NCBI RefSeq assembly: GCF_016757965.1 | Contig: NZ_JAEKIW010000013.1 | Span: 1 to 64,000, forward strand | DNA length: 64,000 bases | Direction: 5' to 3' | Source: Archaeoglobus neptunius | Lineage (GTDB): Archaea; Halobacteriota; Archaeoglobi; Archaeoglobales; Archaeoglobaceae | In this document: positions 25,197-32,971 of the stretch, piece after piece | Numbering within the stretch: position 1 is the first letter of the stretch | Layout: the number at the start of each line of letters is the position of its first letter | Program-made: the position numbers and the translations under genes | Notes under the pieces: generated by a model | Seen by the model: the letters and a program-made list of their open reading frames with translations, nothing else | Database searches by the model: none | What the model was told of the DNA's origin: nothing

Positions 25197-25418
25197 ACTC
25201 ACAAAGCTAGAACACTAACGGTCTCTAGCTACAGCAGTCATAACGGTATTTTCACTGCAAACACAATGTTTTGACCGACCACGTAACCATTTTTTTCCAC
25301 AAGAAACAATAAAAGTAACGCGCTTCACGCACATCCACACACAAATTGAGGTGACAACGCAGACTTACTCTTCCACTTGCTCCTCTCTCCTGTCCCCACC
25401 GACGAGGAGGTGGTTGGT
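25197..25418 (+). other. Promoter-containing gap
   Basis: No gene seen. An A/T-rich stretch with acaataaaag (25306-25315) may be a TATA box for the following operon. The segment ends with ccaccgacgaggaggtggttgg, in which CCACC and GGTGG flank the SD. Confidence 0.4.
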
Positions 25419-25757
25419 ATGGGCATAAGTAAAATCCGCAACTACAAGCCACACAGAGGCGTCCCGATTAGCAGGGACCTGAGTGCGTACGGAAAGCAGG
25501 TATACCTCGGCAACGGGCAGGGCTGCGACACGTTCTGGTTCGGCAACATCGAAGAGGCCAGAAAGTTCATAGACGCCTTTTACGACAGGATAGACGTCCA
25601 CAAGAAAGGGCTGGGGCTGATACTCGAAGAGCTATGCAGGCGATGTCAGAACCACTACTCTCCCCACAGTAAAGAGTACAGGAAGTACAAGCCCTTCGCT
25701 TGCAGAAAGTTCAAGGAAGAGCTGACGACGAAAGCTCTTAAGGGCGTGCTACCATGA
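25419..25757 (+). CDS. Hypothetical protein (112 aa)
   Basis: ATG 25419 has the SD gaggaggtgg. An aromatic/basic N-terminus leads to a helical C-terminal region with a Cys pair (CRRCQNHYSPHS) that may bind metal. The stop overlaps ATG 25754 by 4 nt. The first part (DLSAYGKQVYLGNGQGCDTF) does not match a family I know. Confidence 0.55.
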   Translation: MGISKIRNYKPHRGVPISRDLSAYGKQVYLGNGQGCDTFWFGNIEEARKFIDAFYDRIDVHKKGLGLILEELCRRCQNHYSPHSKEYRKYKPFACRKFKEELTTKALKGVLP

Positions 25758-26209
25758 AGCAGGTAAAATTCTGCGATGGAGTAAGAAAATACACCCTAAC
25801 GGCCTACGACGGCGGCGTCTGTATTGCCACCGAGTGCACTTTCTCCGGCTCACATTCCGAAATATTCCTGCCAAAAGCCCACTTAAAGGAGGTTACACGC
25901 TTTCTGACAGACGCTACACTGGCCACGAAACTGAAAACTCACTACGAGAATGCGGAAAAAGACGCTCCCAGAAGCGGCGAGGTCTTCCCCGAAGTCATAA
26001 CCGCCCACGATTCTCTGCACGGAGTGAGTTTCGAAACCTTCGACGACTTGGAACTCGCCAAGACTTTCGCCGACTGCCTGAAAAAAAGCCTGAGCGAACG
26101 AGAGGTAGAGATATACACGCAAGTCGACGACGACAGAGGAGACAGAGTGTACGTAAGAGGACTACAGTGGGTAAACAGGACGGGAGTCTACGCCGTGGTC
26201 TGGAGATGA
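25754..26209 (+). CDS. Hypothetical protein (151 aa)
   Basis: ATG 25754 overlaps the previous gene (ATGA), so they are coupled. The protein is mixed alpha/beta with cysteines near residues 7, 23 and 28, and ends in an aromatic strand (VNRTGVYAVVWR). No motif recognised. It lies just upstream of the ArdC-like gene. Confidence 0.55.
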   Translation: MKQVKFCDGVRKYTLTAYDGGVCIATECTFSGSHSEIFLPKAHLKEVTRFLTDATLATKLKTHYENAEKDAPRSGEVFPEVITAHDSLHGVSFETFDDLELAKTFADCLKKSLSEREVEIYTQVDDDRGDRVYVRGLQWVNRTGVYAVVWR

Positions 26210-26225
26210 CGAGACCAGTCTCCAC

Positions 26226-26249
26226 CTCACCCCCCACGAGGTGGTGTCT
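26226..26249 (+). promoter_or_regulatory. C-rich/SD element before the ArdC-like gene
   Basis: caccccccacgaggtggtgt precedes ATG 26250. CACC/GGTG arms flank the SD. Confidence 0.55.
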
Positions 26250-27290
26250 ATGTCCGCCGATAGTGGAAACCGGTCAACCAAAAACTGTCAACTAACTGTT
26301 AACAGTAAACTAAAAACCAACAATGGTAAATCGAGGAGAGAGAAGGTCAGAAACGCGATAAACACAGTCCTCGACCTCATCGAGAGAGAGAAGCTGGAGT
26401 ACGTGGCCTTGGCGGTTTTCAGAGTGAACGGCAACAAGCCCTCGGACAACTGGAGTTTCTTCAACCGAATGCTCATGTTCGCCCACGGCACAACTGATGC
26501 AAGAGGATTCAGGCAGTGGCAGCAGGTTGGGAGGAGAGTGAAGAAGGGAGCGAAGGCGTTCCACATCCTCGTGCCAGTGTTCAAGAAGGTGCCAGTGAAG
26601 AGAAAGGAAGTGACGGAGAAAATAGAGGAGCTGAGGGAGGAGCACTGCAGGAAGAGGTGTGTCGTCGAGGGTTCAGAGGTACGAGGGCACTGCGGGCAGT
26701 GCTGGGTTGCAGATGAGATTCTAAAACTGAAAGAGGTAGAGGTATTTTACGTGGAGAAGCTCGTGAGATTCAAAGCGGCGCCGGTGTTCAGGAAGGAGGA
26801 CACGGAGGGCGAACCACTGGAAGAGGACAAACTGCAAGAACAACTGAAGATACCCTGCGAGTTTCATGAGATAGTGGAGGAGCTCGGGCTGAAAGTCAGG
26901 GCAACGCCATTCGACGGCAGGTACTACGGGTGGTATTCTCCACACCGCAAGGAGATTGTCCTCGCATCTCCAGACCTACTGGTGTTCCTGCACGAACTCG
27001 CTCACGCGGTGGACGACAAGCTGCACGAGCTGAATGGCAGTAAGGAAGAGAGGGAAGTGGTGGCGGAGCTGTCGGCAGCGGTGATAGCGTACCTGCTGGG
27101 ATACAAGGCGAACGTAAAGCACGTGAAGTACTACCTGCAGAACGTGAGTCCTCAGACGGTATACAGACTACTGAACAGGGTGGAGAGAGTGGTGGGATAC
27201 GTGGTGGAGAGGACGAGGAGAGACCATCACACGACAAACTTGAACGAGAGCGTGAGTGCCACCACACCGCCAGCCCGCGTGGTGGTGTGA
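26250..27290 (+). CDS. ArdC-like antirestriction protein with zinc metallopeptidase domain
   Basis: 346 residues from ATG 26250. After a Lys/Asn-rich start, residues about 50-120 follow the ArdC N-terminal ssDNA-binding domain (FNRMLMFAHG, GFRQWQQVGRRVKKGAKAFH). A Cys cluster (CRKRCVVEG...CGQCWV) is inserted near 135-155. The C-terminal part has a metallopeptidase motif FLHELAHAVDD near residue 246. ArdC proteins protect incoming plasmid DNA from restriction on conjugation. This fits a mobile element with a transfer ATPase. The tail (TTPPARVVV) overlaps the SD element of the next gene. Confidence 0.85.
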   Translation: MSADSGNRSTKNCQLTVNSKLKTNNGKSRREKVRNAINTVLDLIEREKLEYVALAVFRVNGNKPSDNWSFFNRMLMFAHGTTDARGFRQWQQVGRRVKKGAKAFHILVPVFKKVPVKRKEVTEKIEELREEHCRKRCVVEGSEVRGHCGQCWVADEILKLKEVEVFYVEKLVRFKAAPVFRKEDTEGEPLEEDKLQEQLKIPCEFHEIVEELGLKVRATPFDGRYYGWYSPHRKEIVLASPDLLVFLHELAHAVDDKLHELNGSKEEREVVAELSAAVIAYLLGYKANVKHVKYYLQNVSPQTVYRLLNRVERVVGYVVERTRRDHHTTNLNESVSATTPPARVVV

Positions 27291-27391
27291 TGAAGGTCGA
27301 AGTCCGCAGGATCGTGTTAGAGTGTAAAATCGACAGGAGCACCATAGCGTACTACATAGACCTACTGAACGAAAGCATACCACCGAGGTGA
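27290..27391 (+). CDS. Mini-protein (33 aa) related to the N-terminus of the 23324 gene product
   Basis: ATG 27290 overlaps the ArdC-like stop (TGATG). The 33 residues MKVEVRRIVLECKIDRSTIA... align with the first ~25 residues of the 89-aa protein at 23324. Shared features are MKV, a K/R-rich stretch, one Cys, and DRSTI. Such recurrence argues for a real tiny protein or domain. It ends in IPPR, overlapping the SD of the next gene. Confidence 0.5.
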   Translation: MKVEVRRIVLECKIDRSTIAYYIDLLNESIPPR

Positions 27392-27397
27392 GAACAC

Positions 27398-28231
27398 ATG
27401 AAAGTGAAAACGCGGGCGTTTGCAGAACAGAACATGTACCTCGTAACTATGCACCTACCAAGCGAGCGCAGAATATCGAAATCGCTACCAAAGTACATCG
27501 ACGAGTATCTGGCAGGAGGAGAGGAGATACGCCTAGTACGTGGCTACTTCCTCAACAAACTCCACAGGCTGAACGAGAAGGCGAGGACTGCAGCAACGAA
27601 GTACGGGGTAAGGGTAGACCCATCATGGTACCTGATGAGCGAGAGCGGCCTCAAAAAGTTCCTGAGAGATATCGACAGGGTGAGAGAAGAATACGACACA
27701 TACGAGCAGATGCTCAACGACTTTCTGATACACGGAAAGTTACCCAAAATAGATAACGAGAGAGTAAAGCTGTACCCAGAGTACACGGAGAGAGTAAAGG
27801 AGTACCTCGCAGAGAGAGAGACTGAAGTGAAGCCCATCAAGATAGTGGAAGGGATAACGGTAAACATCCTACCGCTGCGCATCGACGAGAGTACGATAGC
27901 GAGGGTCGCCGACGAGAAGCTGAAGGCCGAGATCAGAAAGACCGCAGAGGAGATAAGAAAAAAGGTTGAGAAAGATGTCGAGGAGAGACTGGAAAATCTC
28001 GCGAAGAAGTTCAAGAACTTCAAGAGAATATCCAACCTGCCGAGCGTGAGAAAAGCCGTAGCGGAAGAGGTAGAAAACGTCAAAACGATCTGTAGCGAAT
28101 ACGGAATCGATATCCCGAAAGACATGGAGTACAAGATGGACGCCATGCTCGAAAGGTTCTACGGCAAAGTAACCGACCAAATGAGTAACGCGAGGGCGAG
28201 AGCCCTCGTAAAGAAGCTCACCGCGAGGTGA
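27398..28231 (+). CDS. Hypothetical coiled-coil protein (277 aa)
   Basis: ATG 27398 has the SD gaggtgagaac. The N-terminal third has a Tyr/Leu-rich fold (YIDEYLAGGEEIRLVRGYFL). Residues about 170-215 form a long charged coiled coil (ADEKLKAEIRKTAEEIRKKV). No catalytic motif. It lies between the ArdC-like gene and the Ycf46-like AAA gene and may be an adaptor for that ATPase. Confidence 0.6.
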   Translation: MKVKTRAFAEQNMYLVTMHLPSERRISKSLPKYIDEYLAGGEEIRLVRGYFLNKLHRLNEKARTAATKYGVRVDPSWYLMSESGLKKFLRDIDRVREEYDTYEQMLNDFLIHGKLPKIDNERVKLYPEYTERVKEYLAERETEVKPIKIVEGITVNILPLRIDESTIARVADEKLKAEIRKTAEEIRKKVEKDVEERLENLAKKFKNFKRISNLPSVRKAVAEEVENVKTICSEYGIDIPKDMEYKMDAMLERFYGKVTDQMSNARARALVKKLTAR

Positions 28232-28285
28232 GTGGCGTGTGCATCGTCCACCACCTACTCCCCCTCCCCTACCGGAGGAGAGAAC

Positions 28286-29776
28286 ATGTGGACGAGAACG
28301 CTCCTGAGAAAGAGAAGCGCCCAGGTGAGCACGGTAGCGATCGTACCAAGCGACGACCCAAAAAGACTCGAACAACTCCTGAGAACCCTTGAAAGCGCAG
28401 GCTACAACACATCTCTCTGGAGCGTCCGTGGACTCTTCAGCGTCAAAAACGCCAAGAAGGACAGGGAGATCAGGTCAGAGTTCGGGGGTCCGATGGGTCT
28501 GGAAGAGGCTCTAAGATACGCGGACAGCACTTTCAGAAAGAGCGAGCACACGGCTCTCGTGATACTACCCGCAACGAGGAGCGACGTGCTCAACGCCTTC
28601 CTGAAGGACTGGGCCTTCGACTACGAGATATACGAGAGCGACTCGCTGGTAGTGGTGTTCGGATTCACGGAGCTGACCGAAGACGTGACGCGAAACGCCA
28701 TAGTGATCGACGTACCCCTGTCCACTGAGGAGGAGAGGCGGGCACTCTGCGAGGAGATAGCAAACGACCTCGGCGTCGAATGGGACGAGCAGACCGTGGC
28801 AGCCGGAGCAGGACTAACGCTACACGAATTCGAGGCGGCACTGGTGGAATCCGTAGCGATCCGCAGAAAAATCACCGCCTCGCACATCACGGCGGTCAAG
28901 GTGGAGGTCGCAAAGAAGACTCGACTCCTGGAAATCGAGGAACCAAAGTTCGGATTCGAGAGGGTCGGCGGGTACGACGAAATCAAACTTTTCCTAAAAC
29001 AGAACATCGTGAGGGTCTTCGAGGAGAGGGAGAGGGCGGAAACGCTGGCACTGAGACCACCGAGAGGTATACTCTTCTTCGGTCCCGGCGGTACGGGAAA
29101 GACGCTCTTCGCAAAAGCAATGGCAAGAGAGCTAAACCTGCCCTTTCTGAGGCTCAAAACCGAGAACATCGTCAGCAGGTGGTACGGAGAGACGGAGAGG
29201 TCGATGGCCAGGACCCTGAAGTTCGCGGAAGAGGTCGCACCGGCCGTGCTGTTCGTCGACGAGATCGACAGGTTCGGGAAAAGAGGACAGACGGGTGAAC
29301 ACGAGACGACGAGGAGAACCTTCTCGATACTGCTGGAGTGGCTGGGTGAGCAGGAGAGGAAGACGATAGTAGTCGCGGCAACGAACCGCCCACAGGATCT
29401 CGACGACGCCTTCGTGAGGGTCGGCAGGTTCGACTACATGATACCCGTGCTGCACCCAGACGCCGAGGCGAGGAAGAGCATACTGGAGGTGCACACGAGC
29501 GTCGCGAGGAAGGTACCGCTCGACGAGGACGTGGAGCTAACGGAGCTGGCAGAGAGGACGGAAGGTTTTAGCGGGGCAGAACTCGAGGAACTGGTGATAA
29601 GGGCCGCACGCGTGGCTTTCCGCAGAAATGCCGAGAAGGTCTGCTGGGACGACTTCGAGGAGGCGCTCGAAACGTTCAGGATAGACATGGCAGCGAGGGA
29701 GAGGCAGATCAAAGAGTACCGGCACCTCGCCAGCAGGTTCTGCAACGACCTGAGTCTGCTCAGAAACCAGCGATGA
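28286..29776 (+). CDS. Ycf46-like AAA+ ATPase
   Basis: 496 residues from ATG 28286 (SD ggaggagag). The N-terminal ~220 residues resemble the Ycf46 N-terminal region (W..RGLF, then an LVILPATRSDV...LKDW stretch). The AAA core has Walker A GPGGTGKT near residue 267, Walker B LFVDEIDRFGKR near 322, sensor 1 VVAATNRP and FSGAELEELVIRAAR (sensor 2). In bacteria and cyanobacteria Ycf46 is encoded beside DUF1257 (Ycf35) and DUF2997 proteins; similar small genes follow here. It probably remodels a protein complex; the substrate is unknown. The frame is open upstream to 28232, but the SD favours 28286. Confidence 0.8.
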   Translation: MWTRTLLRKRSAQVSTVAIVPSDDPKRLEQLLRTLESAGYNTSLWSVRGLFSVKNAKKDREIRSEFGGPMGLEEALRYADSTFRKSEHTALVILPATRSDVLNAFLKDWAFDYEIYESDSLVVVFGFTELTEDVTRNAIVIDVPLSTEEERRALCEEIANDLGVEWDEQTVAAGAGLTLHEFEAALVESVAIRRKITASHITAVKVEVAKKTRLLEIEEPKFGFERVGGYDEIKLFLKQNIVRVFEERERAETLALRPPRGILFFGPGGTGKTLFAKAMARELNLPFLRLKTENIVSRWYGETERSMARTLKFAEEVAPAVLFVDEIDRFGKRGQTGEHETTRRTFSILLEWLGEQERKTIVVAATNRPQDLDDAFVRVGRFDYMIPVLHPDAEARKSILEVHTSVARKVPLDEDVELTELAERTEGFSGAELEELVIRAARVAFRRNAEKVCWDDFEEALETFRIDMAARERQIKEYRHLASRFCNDLSLLRNQR

Positions 29777-29802
29777 CGCCACCCTTCCCCGGCGGTGGTA
29801 AC

Positions 29803-30501
29803 ATGATGTGGTCCGTCGAGAAAAACACCACGGTCCCGATCGGTTTCGAGTACAGCTACGACGGTCCCGACCGATTCAGACACGGAGAGCTGGTGGTGTA
29901 CACCTCCCTTCGCGAGAGAGAGTACAAAGACAGAACGTACCTCGTAGCAGGCAAAAAGGTGGCGTCCGTCGGAGAGAGAACGTACACCACGGCTCCGCTG
30001 GGGAGTTTAGTACACGTAAACATCTCCTACGGCAGCAGAAGGAGGACATACGCCGAGTACGAGGGGTGGTTCGTCGTGGAGTACGGTGAGCACGAAGAGG
30101 AGCACGGAAACTTCAGGATAAGAACTAAAAACCTACAGAAACTCGTAAAACCCGACAAAGAACAACTCGCCGAAGCCGAAGCGGAGATCATAAACCACGG
30201 AACGCTGCCAAGCAGGTACGACCCGGTAAGGACCATCTACTTCTTCGCCAGAAGGTTCGGCGACGTGAGAGTGAACACCACGAGAGCCGACAGCCTCGCT
30301 ACACAGATAGTCTTGGAACTCCTACGAAAGAGGCCAGAGATCATCGCAGAGCTCGGCTTCGACGTAAAAGAGGTCAGAAAAGCACTCGGCCACGCACCGA
30401 CGATATCTCCAAGGGTGAGAGCTTTGAAAAAAGCGATGGAGCGAGACGCCAGTAAACGACGACTCACTCCCACTATCCCCAGTGGAGGTGGTGAGAGGTG
30501 A
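29803..30501 (+). CDS. Hypothetical protein (232 aa) between Ycf46-like and DUF1257-like genes
   Basis: ATG 29803 (or 29806) follows the element ttccccggcggtggtaac. The N-terminal half is beta-rich and aromatic (ELVVYTSLREREYKDRTYLV), the C-terminal half helical. The tail RRLTPTIPSGGGER overlaps the SD element for the next gene. No family recognised. Its fixed place in this cassette suggests joint function. Confidence 0.6.
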   Translation: MMWSVEKNTTVPIGFEYSYDGPDRFRHGELVVYTSLREREYKDRTYLVAGKKVASVGERTYTTAPLGSLVHVNISYGSRRRTYAEYEGWFVVEYGEHEEEHGNFRIRTKNLQKLVKPDKEQLAEAEAEIINHGTLPSRYDPVRTIYFFARRFGDVRVNTTRADSLATQIVLELLRKRPEIIAELGFDVKEVRKALGHAPTISPRVRALKKAMERDASKRRLTPTIPSGGGER

Positions 30502-30824
30502 GCGTCGTCGTGTCAGCCAGCGTAAAAGTCCGAAACTGCACGCCGCAGATGCTGAAGGAGGCGGCAAAAATCCTGAAGCAGCGATACAGGGTCGAGGTTA
30601 CGGACAGAAACATCGTCGTCAACAACATAACCGTGTACGCGAGAGACGGAGAGATCGTGGCAACCGCCGACAGCGACTACGTGACGAGGAGCGAACTACA
30701 AAAGACGCTCGACATCGTGAGGGACGCCGTGGTGGCGTCAGAACTCGTGAAGGTCGCAAACGCAATTGGTAAGAGCGTAAGCGTGAGGATAGGCAGCGAG
30801 GGCATCGCACTCGACATCGAGTGA
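30498..30824 (+). CDS. DUF1257/Ycf35-like protein (108 aa)
   Basis: GTG 30498 overlaps the upstream stop. The layout matches Ycf35-type proteins: a first strand (SASVKVRNCTPQMLKEAAKIL) pairing a beta strand with 'L..A...L', a beta middle (VNNITVYARDGEIVATADSD), then a helix and a last strand (SVRIGSEGIALDIE). The call leans on context: an AAA of the Ycf46 type precedes it and a DUF2997-like protein follows. No enzyme activity is known for this family. Confidence 0.55.
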   Translation: MSVVVSASVKVRNCTPQMLKEAAKILKQRYRVEVTDRNIVVNNITVYARDGEIVATADSDYVTRSELQKTLDIVRDAVVASELVKVANAIGKSVSVRIGSEGIALDIE

Positions 30825-30834
30825 GGTGACGCCC

Positions 30835-31008
30835 GTGACCGTAAGGATTAGGATCCGGAACGGAAAGATCCACGCCGACTTCGCAGGCTACGCAGGTGAC
30901 AGCTGCGAGTTCGAAGCCAGAAAACTCCTGCAAGCCCTCTCGAAGTTCGAGGTCGCGGCACACGTCAGAAAGAAGGCGCGAGACGACGAGACAGAGGTGT
31001 CAGCGTGA
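30835..31008 (+). CDS. DUF2997-like small protein (57 aa)
   Basis: GTG 30835 has the SD gaggtgacgcc. VRIRIRNGKIHADFAGYAGD and then SCEFEARKLLQALSKFEV follow the DUF2997 pattern: a beta hairpin with 'G..G..C' and a helix with 'L..LG/S'. DUF2997 genes accompany DUF1257 and AAA genes in bacteria and phages. The stop overlaps the next small gene (GTGA). Confidence 0.55.
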   Translation: MTVRIRIRNGKIHADFAGYAGDSCEFEARKLLQALSKFEVAAHVRKKARDDETEVSA

Positions 31009-31139
31009 TCAACGCCTACATCTCGAACGGAAAGCTGCTGCTCACCGCTCACGCGGAACGACTCGAGAACCTGCTCGACGAACTTGAGCGCGAAGACACC
31101 CTCGAAGTGACGACCGAACTCCGCAGCCCATGTGGGTAA
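31005..31139 (+). CDS. Mini-protein (44 aa)
   Basis: GTG 31005 overlaps the DUF2997-like stop. The start INAYISNGKLLLTAHAERLE resembles a shortened version of the DUF2997-like protein (strand, GK, strand, helix), so it may be a diverged duplicate. It ends with TAA at 31139, after which there is a promoter-containing gap. Confidence 0.45.
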   Translation: MINAYISNGKLLLTAHAERLENLLDELEREDTLEVTTELRSPCG

Positions 31140-31364
31140 GCCCCAGTCGGCCATGGCCCTGTAAGACTTAAAAAACTGTAATTACTTTTTTAAAAGCTAA
31201 AAAAATAGTAATCCTTTTATATCTCAAACCACCAGCTACTCTAACCGAACCCGGCGACGGCGGTTGACTGTTCTGCGTCAAAAACTGACTCCGCACACGA
31301 GATAAGTGCACCCTGTTCTCGCCGTGGCATCGTGACGGAGTTAACGACAGGAGGTGATTTAGAT
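31140..31364 (+). promoter_or_regulatory. TATA box and ~130-nt structured leader
   Basis: A/T-rich region with TATA box ccttttatatc (31212-31222), then a leader with GAACCCGGCGACGGCGGTTG (31247-31266) and ACTGTT. The leader at 13354 carries nearly the same stretch. It ends with AGGAGGTGATTT before ATG 31365. No gene fits inside it. Confidence 0.5.
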
Positions 31365-31526
31365 ATGGGTAACCTGTTCATCCCTCTCAAGACCATCTCA
31401 AAACTGAAAAGTGAGAACATCCCCCCGCAGATAGTACTGCCCACCCTGGCCCTCAAACACCCGCCGAACGTCTACGCCTCCAGGCTCTACAACGACACCA
31501 GCACCCCGGCGAGGTGTCAAAAATGA
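31365..31526 (+). CDS. Small hypothetical protein (53 aa)
   Basis: ATG 31365 lies about 8 nt after AGGAGGTG. The peptide (MGNLFIPLKTISKLKSENIP...) ends TSTPARCQK; that end is again the C-rich/SD element of the next gene. The stop TGA overlaps ATG 31523 of TFB. It may be a translational leader for TFB. Confidence 0.5.
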   Translation: MGNLFIPLKTISKLKSENIPPQIVLPTLALKHPPNVYASRLYNDTSTPARCQK

Positions 31527-32494
31527 TGGAAACGGAGCGGGAGAGAGTGATCGAAATTGAAAGGAACACCGAAACAGAAACCGTTCCAGACATGTGTCCA
31601 GAGTGCGGCGGTTCTAGGCTGATAATGGACTTCAGGAGGGGCGAGAAGTACTGCCAAGACTGCGGTCTCGTCGTGGACGAGATGTACATCGACCCGGGAC
31701 CCGAGTGGTCATTCTACGAGTCCGCACACATCAGGAGAGTGAGGACCGGCCCGGCGATCAGTCACGCACTCCACGACAGGGGACTCTCCACGGAGATCGG
31801 ATACAGCAACAAAGACGGTACCGGCAAAAGACTCGACGAGAACGCAAAGGCACTGGCCACGAGAATCAGGAACGCCCACAAGAAACAGAAAATACGCGGT
31901 TCGGCAGACAGAAACCTCGTCGCAGCCATGACCGAAATAGACAGGCTGGTGTCTTCCCTCGGCCTCCCTCCGAGCATAAAAGAGAGAGCCGCCACGATAT
32001 ACAAAAAAGCGTGGACACTGAAACTGACGAAAGGCAGACACTGTGACGCCCTCGCAGCGGCGTCGGTGTACGCGGCGGTGAGAGAGGCCGGCCTACCAAG
32101 GACGCTCAACGAAGTGGTGAAACTCTCCCACGCCAAGAAGAGGAACATCGGCAGAGCCTACAGGGCAATCGTACGGGAGCTCAACATAAACGCCAACCCG
32201 ACCGACCCGTGGGACCTCGTCAGGAGGTACTCCTTCGCCCTAGAGCTAGACACCAAGACGAGAGACGAGGCAGAGAGACTCCTAGGCGAGGTGATAGAAA
32301 ACAACCTGTCGACGGGCAGAGACCCACGGAGTCTGGTCGCGGCGGTGATATACATAGCGTCCCACCTGACGAAGAACGCGAGAACCCAGAGAGAGATCGC
32401 CGAGAAGGTAGGAGTGACCGAGGTAACCATCAGAAACCGCTACAAGGAGATAATCGACAAACTGAACATGAACCTGCTACTCTACTCCCGATGA
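31523..32494 (+). CDS. tfb: Transcription initiation factor B (TFB/TFIIB)
   Basis: 323 residues. The zinc ribbon is CPECGGSRLIMDFRRGEKYC then CQDCG-type spacing (Cys near 25, 28, 45, 48). A B-reader/B-linker follows (PEWSFYES...RRVRTGPA), then two cyclin repeats and a C-terminal HTH (TQREIAEKVGVTEVTIRNRY) for BRE recognition. TFB recruits RNA polymerase to TBP-bound TATA boxes. ATG 31523 is placed after the SD GAGGTG. An element-encoded TFB may redirect host polymerase to the element's own leaderless promoters. Confidence 0.95.
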   Translation: MMETERERVIEIERNTETETVPDMCPECGGSRLIMDFRRGEKYCQDCGLVVDEMYIDPGPEWSFYESAHIRRVRTGPAISHALHDRGLSTEIGYSNKDGTGKRLDENAKALATRIRNAHKKQKIRGSADRNLVAAMTEIDRLVSSLGLPPSIKERAATIYKKAWTLKLTKGRHCDALAAASVYAAVREAGLPRTLNEVVKLSHAKKRNIGRAYRAIVRELNINANPTDPWDLVRRYSFALELDTKTRDEAERLLGEVIENNLSTGRDPRSLVAAVIYIASHLTKNARTQREIAEKVGVTEVTIRNRYKEIIDKLNMNLLLYSR

Positions 32495-32502
32495 GGGGTA
32501 GC

Positions 32503-32961
32503 ATGAAGCTGACCATCATCCGCGACCCCTTCGTGGTCGCCGAAGTCCTGGGCGAACTCAAAATCAACCTCCGCAAACGAATAGACACGACCTACCTTCA
32601 GAGTCTCTTCTACCTGTTCGCCGATCGACTGGAGCTCAACTACGTGTTCAAGATCAAAAACGACGTCGTGTTCTCGAAAGCACTGGAAGAAGACCTCAAA
32701 CTCCTCAGGGCCATCGGAACCAGCCTGCTACCCCGAAAACTCGTCGACAGCACCACGACGAACGCCATCAAGACGTCAGCAGAACACTTCACCGAAGCGG
32801 AACTCACCACGCTCGCAAAAATTAAGGCAGAGATGGACGGCATCGCTCCCAATTACCTCACCAGAAGGAGAGAAAGCCTCGAAAAGTGGTACCAGTTCTG
32901 CAGCAGGATCGGTGACCAGAACGTCAGAACACCCCTCGCGGAGACACCGATCCCCCGGTGA
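32503..32961 (+). CDS. Hypothetical helical protein (152 aa)
   Basis: ATG 32503 has the SD GAGGGG; ATG 32491 overlapping the TFB stop is in frame and possible. The product is helical with no cysteines, ending AETPIPR through overlap with the next gene's SD element. It sits between TFB and the primase; no family recognised. Confidence 0.55.
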   Translation: MKLTIIRDPFVVAEVLGELKINLRKRIDTTYLQSLFYLFADRLELNYVFKIKNDVVFSKALEEDLKLLRAIGTSLLPRKLVDSTTTNAIKTSAEHFTEAELTTLAKIKAEMDGIAPNYLTRRRESLEKWYQFCSRIGDQNVRTPLAETPIPR

Positions 32962-32971
32962 GGTGTCAAAC
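32947..32971 (+). promoter_or_regulatory. C-rich/SD hairpin before the primase gene
   Basis: caccgatcccccggtgaggtg lies before GTG 32972. CACCG pairs with CGGTG around ATCCCC, giving one of the clearest stem-loops of this element family, with the SD GAGGTG at its 3' side. Confidence 0.6.

Noticed and set aside
31555-31565. A second ATTGAAAG tag
   Set aside because: It lies within the TFB coding region without a preceding repeat stem, so it is chance.
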